Assembly: GCF_008107625.1 (NCBI RefSeq)
Contig: NZ_SDKK01000004.1
Location: 215,582 to 279,581, forward strand
DNA length: 64,000 nt
Direction of reading: 5' to 3'
Source: Zoogloea oleivorans
GTDB lineage: Bacteria; Pseudomonadota; Gammaproteobacteria; Burkholderiales; Rhodocyclaceae
The notes under the pieces are model-generated. The model ran no database searches. It was not told where the DNA came from and was given only the letters and a program-made list of their open reading frames with translations. Shown piece by piece: positions 36,218 through 43,708 of this stretch (position 1 is its first letter; each line of letters begins with the position of its first letter). A program made the position numbers and the translations under genes.

Positions 36218-36838
36218 ATGGAAACGCGAGAGCATCCGCATCGGGAAGCCTGGAACAAGGGGAAGTTGGTTGGGCAGAAGGCACCGCTCAAACCCAAAGA
36301 CATCTGGGCAATCCGCATTCATCTACAAAATGCGCACGCGGTGCGCGACCTCGCCATGTTCAACCTGGCGATCGACAGCAAGCTTCGGGGCTGCGACCTC
36401 GTCGGACTGCGGGTGCGTGACGTGACACACGGAGGCCAGTTGCTCTCACGCGCAATGGTCGTACAGCGGAAAACGCAGAGGCCAGTGCAGTTCGAACTGA
36501 CCGAGCCTACACGCACGGCTGTTGCGGCCTGGATTGCGAAAGAGGGATTGAAGTCGGAAGACTTCCTCTTTCCGAGCCGGCTGCGCAACTCCCCGCACGT
36601 CTCCACGAGGCAGTACGCGAGGATCGTCGAGCATTGGGTAGCGTCGGCCGGTCTTGATCCAACCGCCTACGGTACGCACTCGATGCGGCGTACGAAAGCG
36701 ACCTTGATCTACAAGCGCACAAAGAACCTGCGGGCCGTTCAGCTCCTGCTGGGACACTCGAAGCTTGAAAGCACTGTGCGATACCTCGGCATTGAGGTGG
36801 ATGACGCGCTGGAGATCTCGGAGCAGACGGAGATCTAG
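36218..36838 (+). CDS. Short tyrosine recombinase (catalytic-domain only)
   Basis: The 206-aa product consists of a catalytic domain preceded by a short basic leader: Arg in SKLRGCDLVGLRVRDV, a basic beta strand, GTHSMRRTKATLIY (His-x-x-Arg box), VQLLLGHSKLESTVRYLGI with the Tyr nucleophile. The N-terminal core-binding domain of normal integrases is absent. The ATG at 36218 has GGAG at good distance. Although it lies just upstream of an integron cassette array, it is not an IntI: it is too short and points the same way as the array, whereas intI is divergent from attI. Confidence 0.85.
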   Translation: METREHPHREAWNKGKLVGQKAPLKPKDIWAIRIHLQNAHAVRDLAMFNLAIDSKLRGCDLVGLRVRDVTHGGQLLSRAMVVQRKTQRPVQFELTEPTRTAVAAWIAKEGLKSEDFLFPSRLRNSPHVSTRQYARIVEHWVASAGLDPTAYGTHSMRRTKATLIYKRTKNLRAVQLLLGHSKLESTVRYLGIEVDDALEISEQTEI

Positions 36839-36847
36839 ATCGTCTCT

Positions 36848-36882
36848 GCGGCCACATCGGCGACTCCCGTGTGGCCGCTTTC
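36848..36882 (+). terminator. Probable terminator after the small recombinase
   Basis: A perfect nine-base stem GCGGCCACA / TGTGGCCGC (36848-36856 and 36870-36878) starts ten bases after the stop codon and is followed by TTTCT. The weak T-run lowers confidence. Confidence 0.6.
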
Positions 36883-36955
36883 TGGCATCATGTCGAATGC
36901 GTACTGCCGGCCACAACCGGCCATTGAGGAATTCTCCAGATAGCAGACATTCCGG

Positions 36956-36992
36956 CGTCAGTATTATTGGGGTTGTTATGCTGACGTTTTTT
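36956..36992 (+). terminator. Stem-loop with T-run before the cassette array
   Basis: CGTCAG (36956-36961) pairs with CTGACG (36981-36986) and is followed directly by six T. It looks like a second rho-independent signal isolating the cassette array from upstream transcription. Confidence 0.5.
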
Positions 36993-37106
36993 GGCCACTT
37001 CCTTGCCGCACCGGAAATTCCGAAGGCACAATTACTGCATGTATATCAATTCATATACTGACCCAGAGGGTCCATTTAATAACTGTTAGGCAACTGCTCG
37101 TTCGCT

Positions 37107-38003
37107 ATGTTCATCCCTGTAAGCCAAGTAGCCGACTGGCGTGATCTACAAAACAAGGTATGCCAGTTATTCAATGAGATGGAATATGAAGCTGAAACAA
37201 CCAAGAGAGTTGAATTGGCTGGTCGCGGAACTAAGGAAATAGATGTCTACGTAAAAGACCTTCTAGCCAGTCACAACCAGATATATCTCATTGAATGCAA
37301 GCACTGGGAGAGCAACGTACCCCAGGAAGTCGTGCACGGGTTTAAGTTCGTTATGGAGTCAGCTGGAGCCAATACTGGATTTATCGTTAGCAAAAACGGT
37401 TTTCAATCAGGGGCGAGAGAAGCGTCCAGATTCACCAATATTCAACTGGTCACATTCGAGGAGCTTCAACACCTATACGGATGTGAGTGGTTCCGAAAGC
37501 AGCGTGCCAAGCTAGCCCCCCTTCTCGACAAGCTCCGGTCAATACATGGACTCCATTTCGAACAATTTAATCCTGCCACAATACATAACAACATGCGATT
37601 CAATACTCAGGATCTTTATTCGAAGCTTTGCTATTTTCATCGCTGGGTTGGCGACCTAATGCTTGCGATTTCAGGCAGATTTCCCGAAAGTTATCTAGGC
37701 CCAGAGCCGGTGCAACTCGCAAGAAACCCTTCCGATCCATCGTGGAGATCGGACGATTGGTTTGAGATTGCCACGGTTCGGGACTACTTTTCTACCGTAT
37801 TTGCTGCCGCACGAAGATGCATCAATGAATTCGAGGAGCTTGCGGCTAGAGCTGATGAGCACTTTGAATCGCTTCCAGATCAAGAGCAGGATGAGTGGTT
37901 CTCTCGCAGTCTGAAGCGAATGAAAGAAGAGTCACCGATTCGAGTGTTGGAGAGCAAGCTTAGCGCCGAGGAATACCAGCGACTGCTTGCTTTACTTGCA
38001 TAA
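37107..38003 (+). CDS. Mrr-type restriction endonuclease (integron cassette)
   Basis: The 298-aa product begins with a Mrr_cat-type PD-(D/E)xK nuclease domain. WRDLQNKVCQLFNEMEYEAE is the first helix, GTKEIDVYVKD gives the catalytic Asp, IYLIECKHWES gives Glu-x-Lys, and ANTGFIVSKNGFQSGAREAS is a typical following strand-helix. From about residue 130 on there is a charged C-terminal region of unknown fold. It sits alone in a cassette, with its stop touching the attC site. Mrr enzymes cut methylated or foreign DNA. No partner methylase is present, so it is probably modification-dependent or acts as a solitary defence nuclease. Confidence 0.82.
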   Translation: MFIPVSQVADWRDLQNKVCQLFNEMEYEAETTKRVELAGRGTKEIDVYVKDLLASHNQIYLIECKHWESNVPQEVVHGFKFVMESAGANTGFIVSKNGFQSGAREASRFTNIQLVTFEELQHLYGCEWFRKQRAKLAPLLDKLRSIHGLHFEQFNPATIHNNMRFNTQDLYSKLCYFHRWVGDLMLAISGRFPESYLGPEPVQLARNPSDPSWRSDDWFEIATVRDYFSTVFAAARRCINEFEELAARADEHFESLPDQEQDEWFSRSLKRMKEESPIRVLESKLSAEEYQRLLALLA

Positions 38004-38064
38004 CCCATCATTGCACCGGACCTGCGCAAAAAACCGCGCAGGCCGGTAAATTCAGACATTAGAT
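37998..38064 (+). other. attC site of the Mrr cassette
   Basis: A 67-base site: 5' half-site GCATAAC, a stem ACCGGACCTGCGC / GCGCAGGCCGGT with unpaired bases and a six-to-eight base loop, and 3' half-site ATTAGAT. Form and spacing are those of integron attC sites. Confidence 0.75.
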
Positions 38065-38103
38065 GCACTTAAGCCTTTTGGCTTCTTCATATAGGGAGGA
38101 TCG

Positions 38104-39627
38104 ATGAAAATTCGAACGATTGGAATCAAAGGATTTCGCGGGTACTCGAACCCGATTCAGATACAAGTCAGCGATCTGCTTGTGCTCGTCGGAAAGAATG
38201 ATATCGGGAAGTCTACAGTGCTCGAAGCATTGGATATCTTCTTCAATGATGGCAAGGGCACCGTAAAACTCGACAAGGAAGACATAAACAAGGCGAATCT
38301 CGCGGCGGGTGACGACTGCATTGAAATTTCTGTTGAGTTTGAAGACTTGCCGGCTGCGATAGTCATCGACTCCACAAATGAAACCACACTTGCAGATGAG
38401 CATCTCCTCACTGAGGCTGGCACGCTTAGGATCATAAAGCGCTATCCGAATGCCGGAAAAGAGAAAGTTTTCATTTTCGCCCACCATCCAACTGCACCTG
38501 GATGCAGCGAACTTCTTCTAAAGAAGAATTCTGATCTGAAAAAAATTCTTGAGGATCATGGTCTTGAGTGCCTAGATAAGACTAGAAACGCAGAATTGCG
38601 GAAGGCAATCTGGAACGGTAAAGGCAACTTGGGCCTTCAAACAATCGAGATCGAAGTTGCGAAGATTGACACAAAGAATATCTGGGAGCAGTTCAAGTCC
38701 TACATGCCCCTGTATACGCTGTTTCAGGCTGATCGGAAGAATAGCGATGAAGATAGCGAAGTACAAGATCCGATGCGGTTGGCGGTCAGGGAAATACTTG
38801 GTGATCCCACTATCCAAGCAGAACTAGCTAAAGTTGCCGAAAGTGTCAAAACACGTCTAGATGAGGTTGCGGCTCAGACCCTAGCCAAACTGAACGAACT
38901 GAATCCCCAAATCGCATCGTCGTTGAACCCGCAGATTCCTGAATCTTCCTCTTTGAAGTGGATCGATGTATTCAAGAATGTATCTATTGCAGGGGATGCG
39001 GATATTCCGATCAATAAGCGCGGTAGCGGTGTGAAGCGCCTCATACTGATCAGCTTTTTCCGTGCGGAGGCTGAGAGGCGGCAGCGCGAAGCTGGCCTTC
39101 CAAGCGTCGTCTACGCAATTGAAGAACCCGAAACGTCCCAGCACCCTGAACATCAGCGCGCGCTTACATCAGCATTGGTTGCACTGTCAAAAGCAGCGCG
39201 AACACAAATTCTGCTCACGACCCACAGCCCTGAGATAGTGAAAAAGCTGGAATTTGAGAACCTCCTCTTGATTGCAGGCCAACAGCCGGACGATATCCGC
39301 AATGTTCAAGCAAGTGAGCTCCCATATCCGAGCTTGAATGAGGTCAATTTTTCCGCCTTCGCTGAAGCGTCTTTTGAGTACCACAATGAGCTGTACGGCT
39401 TCATAGAAGCCGAGGGAAAGCTCGCGACGTTCAAAAGGGGACAGGCAATGCTGCCATATAGCAAACTCAATCGAGACGGTTCAACAGTGCAGCAGCAGAT
39501 TGTCTTGACCGAGTACGTGAGGCATCAAATTCATCATCCTGAGAATGAAACCAACCGTAGATTCACCGATCAAGAATTGCGGCAATCAATCGAGGCAATG
39601 CGCAACTTCATTCAGTCGAATCCGTAG
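38104..39627 (+). CDS. OLD/RecF-like AAA ATPase (integron cassette)
   Basis: The 507-aa product is an ABC/SMC-type ATPase of the AAA_15/OLD group. It has IKGFRGYSNPIQIQVSDLLV, Walker A VGKNDIGKSTVLEALD, the signature region RGSGVKRLILISFF, Walker B YAIEEPETSQHPEHQ and the switch LLTTHSPEIV. The C-terminus lacks the TOPRIM nuclease motifs (no EG-x-x-E or DxD) and instead ends in YVRHQIHHPENETN and a helix found in related defence ATPases. It is alone in its cassette, so it may act alone or with a product encoded elsewhere. Upstream is AGGGAGG before the ATG. The attC following it is split by an IS. Confidence 0.85.
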   Translation: MKIRTIGIKGFRGYSNPIQIQVSDLLVLVGKNDIGKSTVLEALDIFFNDGKGTVKLDKEDINKANLAAGDDCIEISVEFEDLPAAIVIDSTNETTLADEHLLTEAGTLRIIKRYPNAGKEKVFIFAHHPTAPGCSELLLKKNSDLKKILEDHGLECLDKTRNAELRKAIWNGKGNLGLQTIEIEVAKIDTKNIWEQFKSYMPLYTLFQADRKNSDEDSEVQDPMRLAVREILGDPTIQAELAKVAESVKTRLDEVAAQTLAKLNELNPQIASSLNPQIPESSSLKWIDVFKNVSIAGDADIPINKRGSGVKRLILISFFRAEAERRQREAGLPSVVYAIEEPETSQHPEHQRALTSALVALSKAARTQILLTTHSPEIVKKLEFENLLLIAGQQPDDIRNVQASELPYPSLNEVNFSAFAEASFEYHNELYGFIEAEGKLATFKRGQAMLPYSKLNRDGSTVQQQIVLTEYVRHQIHHPENETNRRFTDQELRQSIEAMRNFIQSNP

Positions 39628-39652
39628 ACCGCGCAAGGTGCATCTAACATGG

Positions 39653-39985
39653 CTCTAAGGACTTCCCCGTCAAGTACCGTTTTCCAATGACCGGCCGGCA
39701 GGCCGGTTTTTCTTTCCTGCCTACCTGCGTTCCCTTCCTGACATCTGCACACACGCGACCGATCGGACAGACAGACTGCCTCTCTCTAATCGGCCTTGAT
39801 CGGGTCTCGCCCGGGGCCATGCGACTAACCGCACCAGCAGGCCTCAATCGTTCGTCGGCGGAATCAGGGAAACAGGGATCAGCCGTTTCCCGCTTTGATC
39901 CGCCATCAGGTTAGCCAGGCTCTCTGCTGGTCGGTCTGACCTGTTCGTCTATCGCTGATGTGCAGTTGCCATTGCTCGATGGCGC
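39653..39985 (-). ncRNA. Putative seekRNA/bridge RNA region of the IS1111 element
   Basis: The 330 bases between transposase stop and element end contain no gene but several hairpins, for example GACCGGCCGGCAGGCCGG near 39690. For IS1111-group elements the guide RNA is known to come from this side. Two segments match parts of the attC target: GACTAACC (39833-39840) resembles the left half-site region and GGTTAGCC (39909-39916) the right inner half-site GGTTAGCT. RNA ends and strand are inferred from the transposase orientation. Confidence 0.6.
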
Positions 39986-41041
39986 TCAGGCCCGTTGCCA
40001 GGCCTGCGGGTTGTAAGCCTCGCCCTTCGCCAGCACCGCCCACAGTTGCCTTGCGTGCTTGTTGGCGATGGCGACCAAGGTCTTGTGATAGCCGATCCGT
40101 CCGTTGAGCACGACGATCCACTGCTGCAGACGAGTCAGCTTTTCAGGGGATTCACGCCGCTGTTTTCGGAGCGTCGCAGCCAGTACGCTGCGCGCGCCTT
40201 GCACGAGCAAGGTGCGCAAGTAGTCGTCACCCCGTCGGGTGATGCGTCCAAGCTTCGTCTTGCCGCCGCTACCCGACTGGCTGGGCGTGAGGCCGAGCCA
40301 CGCGGCGAACTGGCGGCCATTGCGGAACATCGATGCGTCACCCACGCTGGCGGTCACCGCATCAGCGGTGATGAGCCCGACGCCGGGCAAATCCCGCGCC
40401 CGTTTCGCCAGCGGATCGTTCGCCTGCTGGGCGGTGATCTGCCGGTCGCACTCGCCGATCCGGGCGTCCAGCGCATCGAGTTGGTCGCGTACGCTCTGGA
40501 TCAATCCACGCAGGGCTGGCGACAAGGCGGTGTCGAATTCCCGCTCGGCCAGCAGCGCACGCAAATGCTTTGGACCGGGATCGACAATCACCCCGAATTC
40601 GGCGAGCAGCCCGCGGACACGGTTAAGGAGCGCGGTGCGTTCTTCCACCCACCCGACCCGCAGGCTGTGCCAGGCCAAGCGCTGCTGCTGGGCTTCGGTC
40701 TTGACCGGGATGAAGCGCATGCCGGGCGAAAGCAAGGCGACAAGGATTGCCTCGGCGTCAGCGCGGTCATTCTTGACCGACTGGCGCTTGCGATAGGGTC
40801 GGACGAACTCGGCAGCCATCAGGCGCGGCGCCAGGCCCAGACGCTGCGCGGTGCGGCCCCAGTGGTGGGCGCTGCCACAGGCTTCCATGCCGATCACTGT
40901 GGCGGTCGGCAACGTGCCAAGCCAGCTCAGAAAACCCGCCCGGTTGAACTCCCGCCGCGCCACGATCCGCCCGGTGCAATCCGCCACGCAGGCCACGAAG
41001 ACGTTCTTTGCCAGATCCACACCAACCGTCGTAGTATCCAT
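39986..41041 (-). CDS. IS110-family (IS1111 group) transposase
   Basis: The 351-aa product has the N-terminal RuvC-like DEDD domain (TVGVDLAKNVFVACVAD, VIGMEACGSAHHW, KNDRADAEAILVAL) and the C-terminal domain with the Ser-containing segment LPGVGLITADAVTASVG, FAAWLGLTPSQSGSGGK and GDDYLRTLLVQGARSVL. Length and order are normal, and nothing suggests inactivation. Such enzymes are RNA-guided recombinases using a bridge or seek RNA encoded in the non-coding end. A 388-residue open frame on the opposite strand is a shadow. Confidence 0.94.
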   Translation of the reverse strand: MDTTTVGVDLAKNVFVACVADCTGRIVARREFNRAGFLSWLGTLPTATVIGMEACGSAHHWGRTAQRLGLAPRLMAAEFVRPYRKRQSVKNDRADAEAILVALLSPGMRFIPVKTEAQQQRLAWHSLRVGWVEERTALLNRVRGLLAEFGVIVDPGPKHLRALLAEREFDTALSPALRGLIQSVRDQLDALDARIGECDRQITAQQANDPLAKRARDLPGVGLITADAVTASVGDASMFRNGRQFAAWLGLTPSQSGSGGKTKLGRITRRGDDYLRTLLVQGARSVLAATLRKQRRESPEKLTRLQQWIVVLNGRIGYHKTLVAIANKHARQLWAVLAKGEAYNPQAWQRA

Positions 41042-41466
41042 TTTGACTTCCCTCCTCGCCGTTTCAGATTGAGCTTCAGAAATTCAATCTTGGCACTTGG
41101 ATGCCAGGTGGCAAGCCCACCGGGTGGGTGGGGGAAGTCCTTTTGTAGTCGCTCAACCTAGCTCCCTTCGGTCGCTGCTGCGCGAAAGAGTCGCGCAGCG
41201 CCGGTTAGCTCTATGTTGAGCGTCAGCTTTTCATAGCTGTCACGGGCAGTTTCGGGTCGGAACTTGTCAGTCCGATAGACAGTAGTCGGCCAGAAGCCGT
41301 CCGTCGTCACCCGATCCGGATAGCGGCCATTCAGGCGAAGCGGTATGCTCTCCGCCTACGCGCGACATGGAGCAGATAGCCCCCAGTGCAGTCGGCTGCT
41401 ACTTTTCCTGCCGCCTTATTTTGCATTGCGCGCAGTCTGAATTTTTAAACAGTAACTTGCAAAACA

Positions 41467-41524
41467 TGTTATCCGGCGTTCCGATGTTATGCAGCAGAAC
41501 TGTCGCCATAAAACAAAGTTAGAC
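41467..41524 (+). other. attI1-like integron recombination site
   Basis: The 58 bases ending in AAAACAAAGTTAGAC closely follow the class 1 integron attI1 as I remember it: GTTAT, GATGTTATGCAGCAG, GTCGCC and TAAAACAAAGTTAG in the same order and spacing, with a handful of substitutions. The integrase gene expected to the left is absent; 41222-41466 is non-coding and is not the known 5' conserved segment. The start of the next cassette (TTAGAC) is fused to it as after a real insertion at attI. Confidence 0.65.
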
Positions 41525-41528
41525 ATTC

Positions 41529-41924
41529 ATGAACTCAGCGCCGAAGTTTTACCTGCTATATATCGATGGGGTGGCAAATGAACCAATCAAACTTTGGTCG
41601 ATTGGCGAGGTTGGCCCATATATTTCTCAGCACTTTGAGCAAGCGCTTTCAAGCCAACGCCTTGAGCTCGTTACCGAGGCAGGTGAACCCGTCCTAGACA
41701 AAGCACACTTGCGCCGAAGTGCCTGCTTCGCAAAGTTCGGTAAATGGCAAATTCTGCTCTTCGCACTTTTTGCACTGGTCATGATTCTCCGCATGTCAAA
41801 CTTGTGGTTCCGCTGGCTAGGCGGCATCAGCTTTGTAGGAGTTATAGTTTTTCAGTTGGTCCCTGGCTGGCCGTTGTTTCTCACGCGGCTGCGCCAACGC
41901 TCACACTCAACCAAAGACCAGTAA
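41529..41924 (+). CDS. Cassette-encoded small membrane protein
   Basis: A 131-aa protein whose N-terminal 70 residues are soluble (FYLLYIDGVANEPIKLWSIG, LELVTEAGEPVLDKAHLRR), followed by two hydrophobic segments (WQILLFALFALVMILRMSNL and GGISFVGVIVFQLVPGWPLF) and a charged tail. It is the sole gene of its cassette, four bases after the recombination point. No family is recognised. Integron cassettes often carry such small membrane proteins of unknown role. Confidence 0.75.
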   Translation: MNSAPKFYLLYIDGVANEPIKLWSIGEVGPYISQHFEQALSSQRLELVTEAGEPVLDKAHLRRSACFAKFGKWQILLFALFALVMILRMSNLWFRWLGGISFVGVIVFQLVPGWPLFLTRLRQRSHSTKDQ

Positions 41925-41950
41925 CTTCACATGCAAGGTAGACCGTAAAT

Positions 41951-42016
41951 ATCCAACCCTACAGTCGAGCGGACCTGCGCGAAAAGCTGCGCAGTCCGCT
42001 CACTTCCACGTTAGGC
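41951..42016 (+). other. attC site of the small-membrane-protein cassette
   Basis: A 66-base site: ATCCAAC, a near-perfect stem AGCGGACCTGCGC / GCGCAGTCCGCT around GAAAAGCT, and GTTAGGC. It is similar in stem sequence to the attC at 37998, so the cassettes share a source pool. Confidence 0.75.
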
Positions 42017-42057
42017 CGTTACCGAATCTATTCACACACGCAAAGAAATTTTTCACA

Positions 42058-42825
42058 ATGGACATTCCACGAATATATAACATTACTGAAAGTGCTCACC
42101 GCATCCATAACCCGTTCACACCCGATAAGTTCGCCACTCTCGGCGCGGCGTTGCGTCTGGAATCGGGGGCGCGAGTGCTCGACCTCGGCAGCGGTTCAGG
42201 GGAGATGCTATGCACCTGGGCACGCGATCACGGCGTCGTCGGTACTGGCATCGACATGAGCCAGTTGTTCACTGAGCAAGCGAAACTTCGTGCTGAAGAA
42301 CTCGGTGTTGTCCGTCAAGTCAAGTTCATTCACGGTGATGCGGCGGGTTACGTCTCTGATGAGAAGGTCGACGTGGCCGCCTGCGTTGGTGCCACCTGGA
42401 TCGCAGGGGGAGTCGCCGGCACTATCGAGCTTCTGGTGCGAAGCCTACGCACCGGAGGGATCATCCTCATCGGCGAGCCCTACTGGCGTCAATTGCCGCC
42501 AACAGAAGATATTGCCAAGGGATGTCTTGCTAACTCAATCTCTGACTTCCTCGTGCTTCCAGAATTTATTTCGTCTTTCGGCCACCTTGGCTACGACGTT
42601 GTTGAAATGGTTCTGTCCGACCAAGACGGCTGGGACAGATACGAGGCGGCCAAATGGCTCACCATGCGCCGATGGCTTGAAGCCAATCCAGACGACGAGT
42701 TCGCGACAGATGTTCGAGCCAAACTGACATCGGAACCCGAGCGCTACGCCGCTTACACGCGTGAATACCTGGGCTGGGGTGTGTTCGCGCTGATGCCGCG
42801 GCGATGCGTTGGCGCAGCGGCCTAA
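42058..42825 (+). CDS. Class I SAM-dependent methyltransferase (integron cassette)
   Basis: The 255-aa product has the Rossmann methyltransferase motifs: ARVLDLGSGSGEMLCTWA (motif I), GTGIDMSQLFTEQA, VKFIHGDAAGYV, a post-motif region VDVAACVGATWI, and SLRTGGIILIGEPYWRQLPP. The C-terminal third is helical with an aromatic-rich end (YAAYTREYLGWGVFALMPRR). It resembles the small-molecule methyltransferases common in integron cassettes; the substrate is not evident. Its stop lies inside the 5' half-site GCCTAAC of its attC, which is complementary to the cassette start GTTAGGC. Confidence 0.85.
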   Translation: MDIPRIYNITESAHRIHNPFTPDKFATLGAALRLESGARVLDLGSGSGEMLCTWARDHGVVGTGIDMSQLFTEQAKLRAEELGVVRQVKFIHGDAAGYVSDEKVDVAACVGATWIAGGVAGTIELLVRSLRTGGIILIGEPYWRQLPPTEDIAKGCLANSISDFLVLPEFISSFGHLGYDVVEMVLSDQDGWDRYEAAKWLTMRRWLEANPDDEFATDVRAKLTSEPERYAAYTREYLGWGVFALMPRRCVGAAA

Positions 42826-43197
42826 CCCATCTCTAAGGACTTCCCCGTCAAGTACCGTTTCCCAATGACCGGCCGACAGGCCGGTTTTCCTTCCCTGCGT
42901 TCCCTTCCTGACATCTGCACACACGCGACGGATCGGACAGACAGACTGCCTCTCTCTAATCGGCCTTGATCGGGTCTCGCCCGGGGCCATGCGACTAACC
43001 CACCAGCAGGCCTCAATCGCTCGTCGGCGGGATCAGGGAAACAGGGATCAGCCGTTTCCCTCTTTGATCCGCCATCAGGTTAGCCAGGCTCTCTGCTGGT
43101 CGGTCTGACCTGTTCGTCTATCGCTCAACCTCGCTCCCTTCGGTCGCTGGACGCTGCGCGATAAAGCCGCGCAGCGTCGGTTAGCTCTACGTTGAAC
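42820..43197 (+). other. attC site of the methyltransferase cassette, split by IS remnant
   Basis: GCCTAACCCAT (42820-42830) lies left of the IS remnant. TCGCTCAACC, the stem GACGCTGCGCG / CGCGCAGCGTC, GGTTAGCT and GTTGAAC (43191-43197) lie right. Joined, they form a regular attC of about 85 bases. Confidence 0.7.
42831..43120 (-). mobile_element. Deleted IS1111-attC copy retaining only the guide-RNA end
   Basis: The first 290 bases are nearly identical to the non-coding end of the intact element (39653-39956), starting at the same CTCTAAGGACTTCC four bases after the attC half-site. At TCGCT the homology ends and attC sequence follows at once. In the intact copy TCGCT occurs both at 39952-39956 and at the right junction 41149-41153, so the transposase was lost by deletion between these five-base repeats. 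The putative guide RNA region is complete. Confidence 0.8.
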
Positions 43198-43341
43198 GAC
43201 AGCTTTCCGCAAAGCTCAATGACGGCATTGGGTCGGATCCTGTCATCGGGCAGCCGGGAATGCTGACGTTCAGCCTTGAACGAGCGTGGGAGACAGCTGA
43301 CCGCCTCATAGCAGCCACTCCTTCTGCTGACCATGAGCGTC
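43198..43341. other. Non-coding cassette start, cut by IS91-like element
   Basis: After GTTGAAC there are about 145 bases without a gene. They loosely resemble the non-coding stretch after 41215 (shared GTCAGCTTT-like start and GGGTCGGA). The array is then interrupted by the end of an IS91-like element. Confidence 0.5.
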
Positions 43342-43708
43342 AGCAATGGTTTAGGTTTGTTTGACGTCTGCCCTCCACGTGACAAGGCTGGATGACGCGA
43401 GAGCGCCTGAGGGCAGACGTTGAATAAACCTCCAGGGACGAAACCGCGGAATGCCGCGGCGCGGTTTGGGCGGGATTAGGCCTATGGCGATTTGACCTCA
43501 GCCGCTGTTCCCGAAGTGACCGATGATGGACGCATCGAACCATCGGCAACGTACAGATCGACACTGACGCCGGTTATTGGCGCCACGGTCACACGTGCCA
43601 GAGGCGGGGAATTCTGGCGATACGGCATCGAGCAACAGCCGGCCGCTCTCGGCGCCGGGAACGCGAGTGCCGATGTTGTCGTGTGACGAGAGAACTGCAG
43701 GCGGAGCA

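Larger units (their letters stand above)
39653..41148 (-). mobile_element. IS110-family, IS1111-attC group insertion sequence
   Basis: A 1.5-kb element with one transposase gene on the minus strand and subterminal inverted repeats sharing AAGGACTTCCCC (near 39657 and, inverted, near 41143), as is typical of IS1111. It is inserted in an integron attC site four bases after the 5' half-site; a known IS1111 subgroup targets attC in this way. The 330 bases downstream of the transposase are non-coding and probably produce the guide RNA. The right boundary is placed at the edge of the attC and is good to a few bases. Confidence 0.85.
39642..41221 (+). other. attC site of the ATPase cassette, split by IS1111-attC element
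   Basis: The 5' half-site ATCTAAC (39642-39648) plus four bases lies left of the IS. The rest (TCGCTCAACC, the stem GCTGCGCG/CGCGCAGC, GGTTAGCT and GTTGAGC at 41215-41221) lies right of it. The IS entered between the outer and inner left half-sites, the same place as in the site at 42820. Confidence 0.75.
37085..43341 (+). other. Integron cassette array without integrase (CALIN)
   Basis: Successive units start with GTTRRRY and end in a foldable site whose 5' half-site RYYYAAC matches the complement of the unit's own start, the signature of integron cassettes. GTTAGGC (37085) goes with GCATAAC (37998, one mismatch). ATTAGAT (38058) goes with ATCTAAC (39642). GTTAGAC (41518) goes with ATCCAAC (41951, two mismatches). 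GTTAGGC (42010) goes with GCCTAAC (42820). Two further non-coding units start with GTTGAGC (41215) and GTTGAAC (43191). All genes point the same way. No intI gene is in the window. The array is cut on the right by an IS91-like element. Confidence 0.8.

Noticed and set aside
36218..36838. Integron integrase (IntI)
   Set aside because: The protein is only 206 aa, lacks the N-terminal domain and the IntI-specific insert, and is transcribed toward the cassette array instead of away from it.
39995..41161. 388-codon open frame on the + strand
   Set aside because: Antisense to the IS1111 transposase, whose motifs are complete on the minus strand.
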